Notes: generated by a model from the sequence alone, not told the origin. Shown: positions 7,779 to 17,001, numbered from the stretch's first letter. The stretch: DNA of 64,000 bases from GCA-003244245 sp050700055 (GCA_050700055.1 JBOHGE010000012.1:40052-104051), one strand, 5' to 3'. Program-made: numbers and translations.

Positions 7779-9980
7779 GTGCAGCTCAGTGCGATCGGCG
7801 AAGAACTCCGTGTCCACCCGGTCACCTCGGGAGCATTGATGCAACATGGCTATGATTTCGTAGTCCAACTTCACTCCACCGTTGTGCGTGACGTGCAGAC
7901 TCGCGCCATCAACGAGTCACCCTTGCGGGATCTCGCTTTTGTCAGCCCGATTTCTCGGCGTATCGCGTGCAAGCTCTCCCCGTTTCGGATGAAGGCGCAC
8001 TGGGACAATCCGAGAATCGACTTCGCTAATGACTTGATCAAGCTCTCCGTGGATGTCCGGGGTGGTGTACGGCATGTGCTGAAGAGAATCAATCTGACGA
8101 TGGAGGGCAGCGTCCACGCCGACTGTCGGCTCACGGTCGCGACCGTGGACGACCGGCCTGTGCTGACTCTCGCGACACCGTCGCTGCCGGATCTCGATCT
8201 GACCGATCTGACGCTCAGCTACCAGGGGGACGGTGAACCACTCTCCTGGTTCGACACCATGATCGAGAAGATGGTCCTTCGTCCCACTGCTTTTCGGCGG
8301 GTGATGGCACGGTTGGCTGGGATGCCCCTCAGCTATCTGCCGGACTCGTTCCCGCAGTACCTCGATGCGAAGCACGACGATGTGGCCACCGACGGGTTGG
8401 TGCTCTCGGATGCGGCGGTCTTTCCCGATCCGCAGAACGGATTGCTCACGCTCGCTATGCGTTGCGCTCCGGCGGAGACTTCCTGGCCCAAGTGGTCGAC
8501 GAATCTACTGGCGGACTCATCGGCGAACGTGGCCGTGCTGTTGAGCGAGTCAGGTCTCAACAGCATGCTCGGCCGGCTCTGCGCCCAGAATCTCGTCACC
8601 GGAACCACCCGGCTGCTCGGCGGCCCGGTCTCCTGGCGCTGGACGAACGCCAGGGTGGCCTTCGCCGATGACCGCGATATCCACCTCACCGGTCGGTTGC
8701 GGTGTGCCGGTGACGAGTCGGCCGTCCCGGTCGACGCCGTTGTGCAGGGTTCACTCACCCCACAGGCGCAACTGTCCGTGCGATTGAGCGCTTCCGGACC
8801 GCAGCCACCGGAAGCGGCCTTCGTCATTATCGATGCCGCCACGGCTTTGATCCGTGGCGTCCTCTATGCGGCCACGAACCCAGCCCAGCCGATGGACCCG
8901 GCGCGGACAGAATCCGGTTGCACCGAGAACCTGACCCAACGTTTCGTGGTCCCCGGTACCGGTATCTCCGTCGAAGCGCCGGCTGTGGATCTAGCGATAC
9001 GGGACGGATACCTCGTTGCGCGGTACGCCGTACCACTGGACGACACTCGTTTTATCGGGGCCTTCCGGAAGAAAGAGCCGGAACCCGTTATCGAGCAGCT
9101 ACGAGTTCCGCGTCAAACGGCGCCGGGCCGGCCGGTGACTGTCCGGCTCCGTGTTGTGCTCGCCGACTCGACCGAATCGCCGTACGACTACGCGTGGCGA
9201 ATCGATCATAGATCCAGCCCGCAACGATGTCACAGATCGACGGTGACCATCAAGACGACTCCCACCTTGACGGTACCACCGAATGCCGGGTTGGTGAAAC
9301 CGCAGGCACTCGCAACCGTCAGTGTCAAGGCCATCGACATTCTCGGTCGAGTAGGCGAAGCCGAGTTCGTGGCGAAGTACTATCCGTCGATTTCTCCGCT
9401 GCACCGCGACTTGGACGTTTCTGAGAACTCGCCGACTGACCTCGTAGCAGCGCCACCGTATGGCTGGAAAGCGGTGACTCCCGTTGTCGGTGCCGCCGCT
9501 ATCTTCGCTGCCGTCGGCGGCGTGGCCGGGGGTGGTATCGGGTACGTCATGCGCGGAACGGAGGTCATCGTGGGCCCGCAAGGTCCGGCCGGATCTCGTG
9601 GTCCTGCTGGGGACGTCGGGCCTGCCGGACCTGGATTGATCGGGCCTGTAGGGCCTGAGGGGCGGGCTGGATCTACTGGGTTTGCCGGCTTTACCGGGGA
9701 AACCGGCTTTACCGGGGAAGCCGGGTCTACTGGGGAAATCGGGTCTACTGGGCCTTCTGGGGATGTCGGGCCTTCCGGAGATATCGGTCCGGGCGGAGAT
9801 ACTGGTCCTACTGGTCCTACTGGTCCTACTGGTCCTACTGGTCCTGCTCCGTGTCCTGAGCCTACTGATGACTATGCGGGCGGTGAGACTGCGACTACCG
9901 CGCCTGCCGAGTGCCCTCGGCCTACTCCGTCTCCTCGGCCTACCGAGGTACCTCGTTCATCTGGTTTTGTTTCACCGTGA
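7779..9980 (+). CDS. Membrane-anchored collagen-like protein with large N-terminal domain
   Basis: A 733-residue protein from the GTG at 7779; an ATG at 7839 behind GGGAGC gives 713 residues and may be the real start. Residues 1 to about 560 form a beta-rich domain of unknown family. Stretches such as NVAVLLSESGLNSMLGRL and YDFVVQLHSTVVRDV recall lipid-binding TULIP-like folds, but this is only an impression. A hydrophobic Ala/Gly-rich segment (about 563-590) looks like a transmembrane helix. After it come about 30 Gly-X-Y triplets (598-689, encoded at about 9570-9845), ending in repeated GPT. A Pro/Thr-rich tail finishes the protein. It overlaps the next gene, a glycosyltransferase, by one base. 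Codon use is less GC-rich than in the neighbouring sugar genes. Confidence 0.85.
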   Translation: MQLSAIGEELRVHPVTSGALMQHGYDFVVQLHSTVVRDVQTRAINESPLRDLAFVSPISRRIACKLSPFRMKAHWDNPRIDFANDLIKLSVDVRGGVRHVLKRINLTMEGSVHADCRLTVATVDDRPVLTLATPSLPDLDLTDLTLSYQGDGEPLSWFDTMIEKMVLRPTAFRRVMARLAGMPLSYLPDSFPQYLDAKHDDVATDGLVLSDAAVFPDPQNGLLTLAMRCAPAETSWPKWSTNLLADSSANVAVLLSESGLNSMLGRLCAQNLVTGTTRLLGGPVSWRWTNARVAFADDRDIHLTGRLRCAGDESAVPVDAVVQGSLTPQAQLSVRLSASGPQPPEAAFVIIDAATALIRGVLYAATNPAQPMDPARTESGCTENLTQRFVVPGTGISVEAPAVDLAIRDGYLVARYAVPLDDTRFIGAFRKKEPEPVIEQLRVPRQTAPGRPVTVRLRVVLADSTESPYDYAWRIDHRSSPQRCHRSTVTIKTTPTLTVPPNAGLVKPQALATVSVKAIDILGRVGEAEFVAKYYPSISPLHRDLDVSENSPTDLVAAPPYGWKAVTPVVGAAAIFAAVGGVAGGGIGYVMRGTEVIVGPQGPAGSRGPAGDVGPAGPGLIGPVGPEGRAGSTGFAGFTGETGFTGEAGSTGEIGSTGPSGDVGPSGDIGPGGDTGPTGPTGPTGPTGPAPCPEPTDDYAGGETATTAPAECPRPTPSPRPTEVPRSSGFVSP

Positions 9981-11068
9981 TGACGGCGCAACTGTCACTC
10001 ACGATGATCGTGCGCGACGAGGAGTCGACCCTCGGTCGGGTACTGGGGCAAGCCGCTACCTTCTGTGACGAGATCGTCGTCGTGGACACCGGCTCCCGGG
10101 ACCGCACTCCGGAGATTGCCCGAGAAGCCGGCGCTCGCGTTCTCGACTTCGCGTGGATCGATGATTTCTCGGCTGCCCGCAACGCTTCTCTCGGCGCCTG
10201 CCGGGGGGACTGGGTGATGTGGCTCGATGCTGACGATGCCGTCACTCCCGATGTGCAGGAGAGGATTCTCGCGGCCAAACGTGAGACCTTGACCGACGAC
10301 CTCGACGCCATTACCGCACCGTACCGTACCTCGTTCGAAGCGAAGACCGGTGCGTGCACCTTTTCCTTCCACCGCGAGCGGTTCGCCCGCAGAGTGCCGG
10401 GACTACGGTGGGTAGGTGCGGTACACGAGGTGCTCATGATTCCCGGCAACCGCGTCCTGCACTGCGAGGATCTTTATGTCGAGCACCGCTTCGATCCCGC
10501 TGAGAAGACATCGAAAAATGGCCGGAACCTCCGCATCATCGAGTGCGCGGTGCAATCCGGTGACCGCTCGTCGCGCACTCTTTACTACTATGCCTGCGAG
10601 CTGCGTGATGCCGGGCGTGACGCCGAAGCCCTCGAGATGTACACGGAGTATCTCCAAGAACCGGGCGCGAAGTGGGAACAGTACACGGCTCTCATCAGTA
10701 TGAGCGAGTGCAGCGGGCGGCTCGGGCAAGACGAGCAGGCGACTGAACATCTGTATGCGGCGGTGCGCTTGGACCCCTCGCGGGCCGAGGCGTTCCTCAG
10801 GCTCGGCTGGCAGTATTTCAAGCGCAAAGAATGGGAGAAAGCACTCCCTTTCTATTCCGCTGCGGCTGCGACAGAGGTGTCGGCTCCGGGCTTCATCTCT
10901 CCTCCCGACTACACCTGGCGGCCGTGGGATTATATCAGCGTGTGCCTTGCCAATCTCGGTCGGCACGAGGAGAGCATTGCGGCCACAATCCGCTCACTCA
11001 ATGCCGGTAATCCCGATCGAGAGCGGCTCCGATCCAACCTGCGCTGGTCGGCTGACCGGCTACCCTGA
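9980..11068 (+). CDS. GT2 glycosyltransferase with C-terminal TPR region
   Basis: A 362-residue enzyme whose ATG overlaps the upstream stop (TGATG), so translation is coupled to the collagen-like protein. Residues 1-200 are a GT2 domain of the SunS/beta-4-glucosyltransferase-like type: SLTMIVRDEESTLGRVL, EIVVVDTGSRDRT, FAWIDDFSAARN and VMWLDADDAV. From about residue 210, helical TPR-like repeats follow (YYYACELRDAGRDAEALEMY, AEAFLRLGWQYFKRKEWEKA). This architecture is common in enzymes that modify proteins or peptides. I infer that it glycosylates the Thr-rich GPT repeats of the partner protein, as happens to BclA-type bacterial collagens; the sequence alone does not prove this. Confidence 0.88.
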   Translation: MTAQLSLTMIVRDEESTLGRVLGQAATFCDEIVVVDTGSRDRTPEIAREAGARVLDFAWIDDFSAARNASLGACRGDWVMWLDADDAVTPDVQERILAAKRETLTDDLDAITAPYRTSFEAKTGACTFSFHRERFARRVPGLRWVGAVHEVLMIPGNRVLHCEDLYVEHRFDPAEKTSKNGRNLRIIECAVQSGDRSSRTLYYYACELRDAGRDAEALEMYTEYLQEPGAKWEQYTALISMSECSGRLGQDEQATEHLYAAVRLDPSRAEAFLRLGWQYFKRKEWEKALPFYSAAAATEVSAPGFISPPDYTWRPWDYISVCLANLGRHEESIAATIRSLNAGNPDRERLRSNLRWSADRLP

Positions 11069-11111
11069 CAGCCGCAGAAGTGATTTTGCGATCGCGATGA
11101 AAGCACCCGAC

Positions 11112-11174
11112 GCATTCAGCGGGCTGAGCGGGGTTTCGGAGCGCGAATAACCCCGCTCAGCCCGCTGAATGCGC
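11112..11174. terminator. Family A long hairpin, copy 2, between convergent genes
   Basis: Perfect 25-base arms (11112-11136 and 11150-11174) with a 13-base loop. It lies between the glycosyltransferase ending at 11068 and the STAND gene ending at 11157, whose stop codon is inside the right arm. No T-run is present, so it would be a non-canonical bidirectional terminator or an mRNA 3'-end stabiliser. The loop is the reverse complement of copy 1's loop with two changes, so this copy is inverted. Confidence 0.65.
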
Positions 11175-13883
11175 TTGGGTATCAGGTTGGCGCGGGACTT
11201 CGGGCAGCAGGATCTTGGGCAGGGAGCCGAGCCGGCCGGCGTGCTCCGGGACCCGGACGATCAGCTCGGCGATCTCGGTGGTCACCCGTTGCCGCTCGGC
11301 GGCGTCGGCCTGCGCGGCGAGTTCCTCCAGCCTGGTCGTGTCGCTCATCGGCGCACCCGCCAGCACACCGGCGACGGCGAGATGTGCCGCGGCGGCGAAC
11401 GACTCGCCGAACACCCGCCCTTCGAGCATGGCCAGCGCGATGATGGTGTTCGACTCCGCCTCGCCCAGCGCCCGCCGCATCCGGTCGGCCGCCAATCGGC
11501 GGTCGGTCACGCAGTCGTAGGCGGCCTCCAGCCCGTCCTGCCGAGCGAGGCCGAGTAGCGCGAGGTGCACCACGGTGGCTGTCGCATGCCCGAGCCTGAT
11601 CAGCGCTGTCTCGGCCTCGCGGGTGATCAGCTCGGTGGCGTGTCGCTCGGCGAAGGACCGCGATTCCTGCCAGTTCGCCACGCTGATCCAGGCTGTGACC
11701 AGGTCTTCGAGCAGCAGCGGCTGGTAGGCGGCATCGACGCCGGCCGCCATGATCTCGTCGAGCAGCTCCAGGTGCCGATCGGCCAGCGGCGCGATGAGCA
11801 GCAGCAGCTCCTCGAGCACGACGAAGGCCGAATCATCCGAGAGCTCCTCTTCATGCGCCGTGAAGTAGCTCTTCGACTGACGCCAGGTCGGCGAGGCGAT
11901 CCACCCGGTCACCACGTTGAGCTGCTCCGGGGTGAGGCTCAGCCAGTCCGGAGGGCTGGTCTGGTTGACCGTCCACCAGGCGTGGTCGCAGTCGAGTGGG
12001 TTGCGGCTTCGATGCCCGCGCAGCGCGTTGCGGGCCGCCAGCAGGAGGGCGTCCGGGGTGTCGGTCTGGTCCGGTCCCTCGCTCGGCCCGAGCAGGCCGG
12101 CGAGCTCGCGAAAGCCGGTCGGCGGGTCCCCGTGCCGGACGTGGAACCCGGCCCGCTCGATGATCAGCGCGTCGCGGACCTCCGGTGCCTTGACGAAGGC
12201 ATCGACGCAGGTGGTGTAAACGTCGACGCCGGCGGAGATCCGGTCGAGTCCGGCGAGGTGACCGGTGAGGTTGTTCAGTGCGGTGACGAGATGCGTTAGG
12301 TAGGCGGCGGGGTCGGTCTCGGTGAGCACACGGAAGGTGTCGACGGCCTCTGCGGCGGGAGCCAGCGCCGGCTCGCGCTGTCCGGTCGCGGACAGGTAGA
12401 CGGCGTGATCGTTCAGCACCATCGCCAGGAACGGCAGGTAGGTCGTGGGGTTGGCCTCGGTCAGCACCCGGTAGATGCTGATCGCCCGCTGGACGGGGGC
12501 CAGGGCGGTCTCGTGCTCGCCGAGCGCGACCAGCTTGGTGGCGAGCTGGTGCACCGACACCGCAAGCTCGGGCAGGTAGACCTCAGGGGTGTCCTTGACC
12601 AGCCGGTACAGCGCGTCAACCCCGAACGTGCCGGCGACCGAGGCATGCCGCGTCAGGTGACGTCGCAGGTATGGGCTGCGCCGGTCCGGTTCGCCGCCCG
12701 CCGGGGGCTTGGACTCGGGCAGTGCCACCAGGGCCTCGGCCAGTGCCTCGGCCGCCGGGCTACCGGGAACCGGCAGCTCCGACCCCAGGAGATGCTCGGT
12801 GAGTTCTTGGTGGCACAGCCGGTAGATCGCTTCCCCGTGCTGTTCGTCCTCGACGACGTAGCACCCGTAGTGCTCGAGGACCCAGTCCAGGTCGGTGGCC
12901 CGGTACCGGACACCGTCGGGGCTCAGCGCGGTGGCCGCGGCCTGCCACGCGACTCGGGGCATGCCCCGGCCCAGGCTCCAGGCGAGCGCGCTCAACAGGT
13001 CCCGGGCGGCGCTGGGAATCCCGACGCGGGTCACCCCGGTCGACAGATCGCGGTCCAACGCCCCGCCGACCGTCGTGGCGAGCTGGTGGTGCCAGCCCTG
13101 CGCGGACACGTCGATGACGCACCGCAGAATCTGGGTGGTCATGATCCGGGCGTAGAGGAACCCGCCGAACTCGCCGGCCCGGCTTGCCAGGGCCGGTGCG
13201 ACCTGATCCACGAGATCGCCACGACCTGCGGCCCGCAGCCGCCTCGCCACGTACTGCGCGATGTCGTCCGGGGTGTCCGCGTCGACGTCGAGGTCGATCA
13301 CCGGCACGTCACGTCCGAACATCTCCTGCAGATCGACGTAGCGGGCACCTTCAGACGGCGGCCCAGACCACAGGAACTCCTGGTGCTGGGTCGTGAGCAG
13401 CACCCGCGCCACCGTGCCGAGCGCGACCAGCAGCTCCGTCGCGATCTTGTCGAGATGCTCGGGAATCGCGTCATCCAACCCGTCGAGCACCAGGATGGGC
13501 GGGGACGCCATTCTCGTGAGGTCGGCGATCAGCTGCCAGCCCGCCTGCGGCGTGCGCAAGCCGAGCTGCTCGGCCAGGGTGACCGCGAGATCCTGCTCGT
13601 CCATACCGCGCAGATCGACCGACGCGTCGACGGCGCCGACGCCCGGATCCGGGCCCGCCGGTCCGTGCGCGAGCAGCTCCTCCCGGCTGCTGGGGTCCGA
13701 CAGCGCGGTGATGTGCTCCAGCACGGCCGACTTGCCGCATCCCGCGGGCCCGGTCACTACGAGGGCGCCGGGAGTGTTATCGCCCATCCAGGTCACGATG
13801 CGCTGCAGCACCGCACGACGGCCGGTGAACAGCCACCCCTCGCGCTGCGGCTGCGCACCGCGGAATGTTGTTCTCGCGGTCAT
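11157..13883 (-). CDS. STAND-class NTPase with TPR-like C-terminus
   Basis: A 908-residue protein starting at the ATG at 13883, five bases after GGAGG (a GTG at 13889 falls inside the ribosome binding site). The short N-terminus ends with WLFTGRRAVLQRIVTWM. Walker A is GPAGCGKS (47-54) and Walker B ILVLDGLDD (132-140), followed by a probable sensor LLTTQHQEFL and a winged-helix-like region with DLDWVLEHYGCYVVED. From about residue 430 helical repeats follow (PVQRAISIYRVLTEANPTTY, PAAEAVDTFRVLTETDPAAY), a TPR signature. Proteins of this class act as signal-sensing switches, some in phage defence and development. No effector domain is visible at either end. An XRE regulator is encoded 0.3 kb upstream on the same strand. 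Confidence 0.87.
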   Translation of the reverse strand: MTARTTFRGAQPQREGWLFTGRRAVLQRIVTWMGDNTPGALVVTGPAGCGKSAVLEHITALSDPSSREELLAHGPAGPDPGVGAVDASVDLRGMDEQDLAVTLAEQLGLRTPQAGWQLIADLTRMASPPILVLDGLDDAIPEHLDKIATELLVALGTVARVLLTTQHQEFLWSGPPSEGARYVDLQEMFGRDVPVIDLDVDADTPDDIAQYVARRLRAAGRGDLVDQVAPALASRAGEFGGFLYARIMTTQILRCVIDVSAQGWHHQLATTVGGALDRDLSTGVTRVGIPSAARDLLSALAWSLGRGMPRVAWQAAATALSPDGVRYRATDLDWVLEHYGCYVVEDEQHGEAIYRLCHQELTEHLLGSELPVPGSPAAEALAEALVALPESKPPAGGEPDRRSPYLRRHLTRHASVAGTFGVDALYRLVKDTPEVYLPELAVSVHQLATKLVALGEHETALAPVQRAISIYRVLTEANPTTYLPFLAMVLNDHAVYLSATGQREPALAPAAEAVDTFRVLTETDPAAYLTHLVTALNNLTGHLAGLDRISAGVDVYTTCVDAFVKAPEVRDALIIERAGFHVRHGDPPTGFRELAGLLGPSEGPDQTDTPDALLLAARNALRGHRSRNPLDCDHAWWTVNQTSPPDWLSLTPEQLNVVTGWIASPTWRQSKSYFTAHEEELSDDSAFVVLEELLLLIAPLADRHLELLDEIMAAGVDAAYQPLLLEDLVTAWISVANWQESRSFAERHATELITREAETALIRLGHATATVVHLALLGLARQDGLEAAYDCVTDRRLAADRMRRALGEAESNTIIALAMLEGRVFGESFAAAAHLAVAGVLAGAPMSDTTRLEELAAQADAAERQRVTTEIAELIVRVPEHAGRLGSLPKILLPEVPRQPDTQAHSAG

Positions 13884-14126
13884 GTTCACCTCCGACAGTT
13901 CTGCCCGTCATTCTCCGCGGTCCGCTGGGGGGACTGTGGCGCAGGGCCGTCCAGTTCCCGGACCGAACTCCCCCCGGACCGGGCACACTACCCCCGACGG
14001 CCGCACCGCGAGACGGCGATCGTGCCGATCTCGCGGACACCGGCACCGCCGTGCCCAGCAGGCGCCGGTTCAGTCGGCGGTGGGTCTGGTCACCTGACTG
14101 TGCCGGGGCGCTGGCGCGGAAGTGGT

Positions 14127-14162
14127 GCATCCATTACCTGAGATATCTCAGGTAATGGATGC
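14127..14162. repeat. 36-base perfect palindrome without loop
   Basis: Every base from 14127 to 14162 pairs with its mirror; the centre is AGATATCT, flanked by TACCTG and CAGGTA. The TGA stop of the XRE regulator gene lies within it. It may terminate that transcript or serve as a dimer binding site upstream of the STAND gene (start at 13883). Confidence 0.8.
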
Positions 14163-15443
14163 GCGGTTGCCCAGTCGGTGCAGGACGTCTTGTACATCGC
14201 TTCGGCCATGCCACCGGTTCAGTACGGGCACGGCACGGCGCAGCTCAACGCGGGCATTGAGTGAGTCGATCTGCTCGATGGCGTCGAGTGTCTCCCACGC
14301 CACGCAGCACGACTCGGCAGGCTGGCCGGCATTCGCATAGGCATGCGCCAGCCTGGCTCGGGTGATGGTGGCCGATCGGAAAGATATCTCAGCCACCGAT
14401 TCCAGGCGGGGTTCCAGCACTGGAATCACCCGTGCACCGTAGCCGGAGTAGATATCACACGTCGTCTGGTAGACAACAAAAAGCTCGTCAGCGACGACGC
14501 TACGCTGACCCAGTGCGGCGTCGTCCTCGCGAATCGGTTGGGCGAGCCAGTCCATCGCCGCATCAAGGGCACGGTGACTCTCATCCCGGTTTCCTGCCAG
14601 CGCATACCCATAGGCCATCTCTCTAGCCGCCAACCCCTTCATCCGCGGTGATGCATACGGCATATCAAGCACCGGTCGCGCTTGGTCAACAACTCGAAGC
14701 CCGTCACCGGAGAAGCTCATCACCATTGACGTGCGCCGTACCAATCCCCACGCCGCCATCCCCGACCAGTGGGCGGCCTGCGCCCACTGCGATGCCCGGT
14801 CGATCCACCATATTGCACCTGCCAGATACCCCGCTTCCTCGCTCAACCAGCTCAATAATTCAGCGTAGCGGGCCTGGAGTATGTTGTAACGGTACCGGTC
14901 ACCACTGGTGGCCCGGCGGCGCAACCCATCAAGAATGGCGACATTGCCTGTCATCCCGTCGATCAGCTGGGCAGGAGGCAATACCCGGGCTGCTTCCTTG
15001 AAAGCACCATACGCGTTGTCCAGAGAGTGCAGGACATCGTCATCGAGCGCGATACCGCCCAGTGCCCGTTCGAACTCACCCTGCAATCTGCCGGTTACCA
15101 CCCCGAGACTGAGAGCCGTCAATATCTCACGCCGAGACAGCGGCATCGTGACACCTCCTTGTGGCAGTGACACAACGAACAGGTCTGAATTGGGCACGGG
15201 GTTCTCGTTCGGCTTGTTGTCAACCCCCCGCGCAAGGGAGGAGACCACGCCGCCTGTCGCATAGATCCGGTCCAGCTCGTCGGCCAGCCACGGCTGAAGC
15301 TGACGGTGCCCGGTCTCCACGTACGACAGGAGTGACAGCGCACATCTGGCCTTTCGGGCCACCGCGGCCAGCGTCAGCCGGCGCGCTGTCCGCAACCCAC
15401 GCAGTACTGCTCCGAGTTCGGCATCGCCTGGCACCGGATCCAC
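14148..15443 (-). CDS. XRE-family regulator with TPR-like sensor region
   Basis: A 431-residue cytoplasmic regulator from the GTG at 15443. The N-terminal helix-turn-helix covers about residues 8-65 (LRGLRTARRLTLAAVARKA, LLSYVETGHRQLQPWLADEL), the standard XRE pattern. The rest is helical with tandem hairpin repeats (GLAAREMAYGYALAGNRDES, ITRARLAHAYANAGQPAESC), typical of actinobacterial regulators with a TPR-like ligand or peptide sensing domain. It is divergent from a small hypothetical gene. An inverted repeat (CGGTAG, five bases, CTACCG) at 15470-15486 in the shared upstream region is a candidate operator. The stop codon is inside the 36-base palindrome. Confidence 0.87.
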   Translation of the reverse strand: MDPVPGDAELGAVLRGLRTARRLTLAAVARKARCALSLLSYVETGHRQLQPWLADELDRIYATGGVVSSLARGVDNKPNENPVPNSDLFVVSLPQGGVTMPLSRREILTALSLGVVTGRLQGEFERALGGIALDDDVLHSLDNAYGAFKEAARVLPPAQLIDGMTGNVAILDGLRRRATSGDRYRYNILQARYAELLSWLSEEAGYLAGAIWWIDRASQWAQAAHWSGMAAWGLVRRTSMVMSFSGDGLRVVDQARPVLDMPYASPRMKGLAAREMAYGYALAGNRDESHRALDAAMDWLAQPIREDDAALGQRSVVADELFVVYQTTCDIYSGYGARVIPVLEPRLESVAEISFRSATITRARLAHAYANAGQPAESCCVAWETLDAIEQIDSLNARVELRRAVPVLNRWHGRSDVQDVLHRLGNRASIT

Positions 15444-15469
15444 CCTTCACGGTTCTTCACCACCACACA

Positions 15470-15486
15470 CGGTAGCTCGACTACCG
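15470..15486. promoter_or_regulatory. Candidate operator upstream of XRE regulator
   Basis: CGGTAG and CTACCG flank CTCGA, 27 bases upstream of the regulator's start codon. Position suits autoregulation, but no binding consensus is known to me. Confidence 0.3.
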
Positions 15487-15626
15487 GCAGGAAACACGTG
15501 ACGCTACCAGCCAAGGGCTACCGCGCCGCGCCGAACACAAGCCGCTCCCGCACCGACTACCCGCAGGTCCAGCGGCATCGGCACGGTATGAGGGTCCACA
15601 ATAGACGAACCCGAAAAGGAACTACG

Positions 15627-15902
15627 GTGCCGCCGAGACACCGCCTGCGGGGACGTGCGGCAACCGGTGCCGGTGCCGCGGTCGACGCATCGCCGGTCAT
15701 CGTGATGACCGGCGCCCACCCCCTCGCGCGCACTTTGGTGACCGACGCGGCCGTCGCCGCTCGCCGCCGGGATACGAGGCGATATATCGAGTTCTGCGGC
15801 ACTGCGGTGCTTGCGGCGAGCCCGACCACCTCGGGAGCCGGTACCGCGCGTCGTGTGCGTCTTTGCGCAGGTACTGGGTCCAGACGGCACCAGCAGGGGT
15901 AG
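15627..15902 (+). CDS. Small hypothetical protein
   Basis: A 91-residue basic protein starting at a GTG behind AAAAGGAA. The end region YIEFCGTAVLAASPTTSGAG followed by a late LCAG resembles small Cys-containing actinobacterial proteins often found beside XRE regulators (pattern ...CG..VLPASLT...C), an impression I cannot verify here. No membrane segment or known catalytic motif. Divergent from the XRE gene, which supports a functional link. Confidence 0.45.
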   Translation: MPPRHRLRGRAATGAGAAVDASPVIVMTGAHPLARTLVTDAAVAARRRDTRRYIEFCGTAVLAASPTTSGAGTARRVRLCAGTGSRRHQQG

Positions 15903-15932
15903 CGCCCTCAGTCGAAACGGGGGTGGTGGCCG

Positions 15933-16346
15933 ATGGGGGCGGATAGTCCGGATGTGGTGATCGCCAAACGGCTGCTCGACCATGCCACGCTGGGTGGTTC
16001 TGCGTTCCGGCGGGCCGCCCTGGACGCGGATGGGGCCGCTGGTGGGAGCATTGAGTGGAGGGCAGCGCGCTCAATGCGCTCAACGAGGTGCTGGCTTGGG
16101 AGTCGCCGTCATGATTATCACGACTTGCGTATCACCATGACGAAACGCCGTGTCCTCGAAGCCGCGAGCGGCAAGTTCTTAGATGAGGTCAAAGCCGCCG
16201 CCTCTGGCAGCACAGACTGGCCGACGCCGATCCGGACGCCGCGGCAACGCGACAAGTCGCTTACCGAGAACGGACGAAGATTCGGCCGGGCGATCGGTGA
16301 AGATACTGCGATTGCTGAATCGACGTTCAACACTATTGTGAGATAA
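15933..16346 (+). CDS. Doubtful hypothetical protein
   Basis: A 137-residue open frame from an ATG behind a G-rich stretch. The first 37 residues (ending AALDADGAAGG) look protein-like. The middle runs through a short inverted repeat (GCATTGAG at 16048, CTCAATGC at 16070), and the last half (TKRRVLEAASGKFLDEVKAA, GRRFGRAIGEDTAIAESTFN) is different in composition. It could be two fused fragments or a decayed gene. I recognise no family. It ends 32 bases before the kinase-like gene. Confidence 0.25.
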   Translation: MGADSPDVVIAKRLLDHATLGGSAFRRAALDADGAAGGSIEWRAARSMRSTRCWLGSRRHDYHDLRITMTKRRVLEAASGKFLDEVKAAASGSTDWPTPIRTPRQRDKSLTENGRRFGRAIGEDTAIAESTFNTIVR

Positions 16347-16378
16347 TCTCGAATCGTATCGTGGGAGAGGCGGACGCG

Positions 16379-17001
16379 ATGGTGGTCGGGGGTGGGTTGC
16401 TGGTCACGCTCGACGGGCCTAGCGGCGTCGGCAAGACTACGGTCAGTGGTCTGGTCGGGGATCGTCTCGCTGCGGCTGGCGTACCTGTTGTGCTCACAGC
16501 CACTCCATCATCGTCTTCTCTCGGCGAACTAGCGCGGCATGGTACCCACCAATTTTTCGGTGTGGCACTGACGTGCTTGGTCGCGGCAGACCGTTACCAT
16601 CATGATCAGACAACGGTCCGTGAGGCTCTCCAACGGGGCGCAGTTGTTGTGTGCGACCGGTACGTGCCGTCGTCATTGGTGCTCGACCGCGTCGATGGTG
16701 CGAGCGCGATCATGTATGGAGCATCTATCGGCGCATTAGGGTGCCTGATGTTGCGTTTATCTTGGTCGGTGATCCTGTGCTGTGCGCGTCTCGGGCACGC
16801 TCCCGTGGTCGATATAGTCGTTTTCATGTCGACAATGACATCGCAAACCGTCGCGAGCTGGCGATGTACAAGGAAGCGGTTACGTTCTTGCGACGCACTG
16901 GCTACCTGGTGCACGAGCACGATATTGATTCGACTACAGCTGGTCAAGTAGCAGACGCGCTTACGAGTGTGATCCTCAATGTAAGGGATGGTCGAGCATG
17001 A
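16379..17001 (+). pseudogene. dTMP-kinase-like P-loop kinase, frameshifted
   Basis: The start is the ATG at 16379 behind GGAGAGG. The first frame gives LLVTLDGPSGVGKTTVSGLV (P-loop), LTCLVAADRYHHD and VVCDRYVPSSLVLDRVDG, the DRY motif of the thymidylate kinase family. Near 16695-16705 the homology moves to another frame, which continues HVWSIYRRIRVPDVAFILVG, DPVLCASRARSRGRY and ALYKEA-like MYKEAVTFLRRTGYLVHEHD to a stop at 17001. Joined, the two parts give a normal-length kinase of about 205 residues. The second part's stop overlaps the next start (ATGA), so operon structure is preserved. This is a recent frameshift or a sequencing error; I cannot tell which. It may be a natural-product or nucleotide-repair kinase rather than the housekeeping Tmk. 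Confidence 0.75.

Noticed and set aside
12405..14141. Long plus-strand reading frame opposite the STAND gene
   Set aside because: It is the GC-rich shadow of the minus-strand gene, with no family features.
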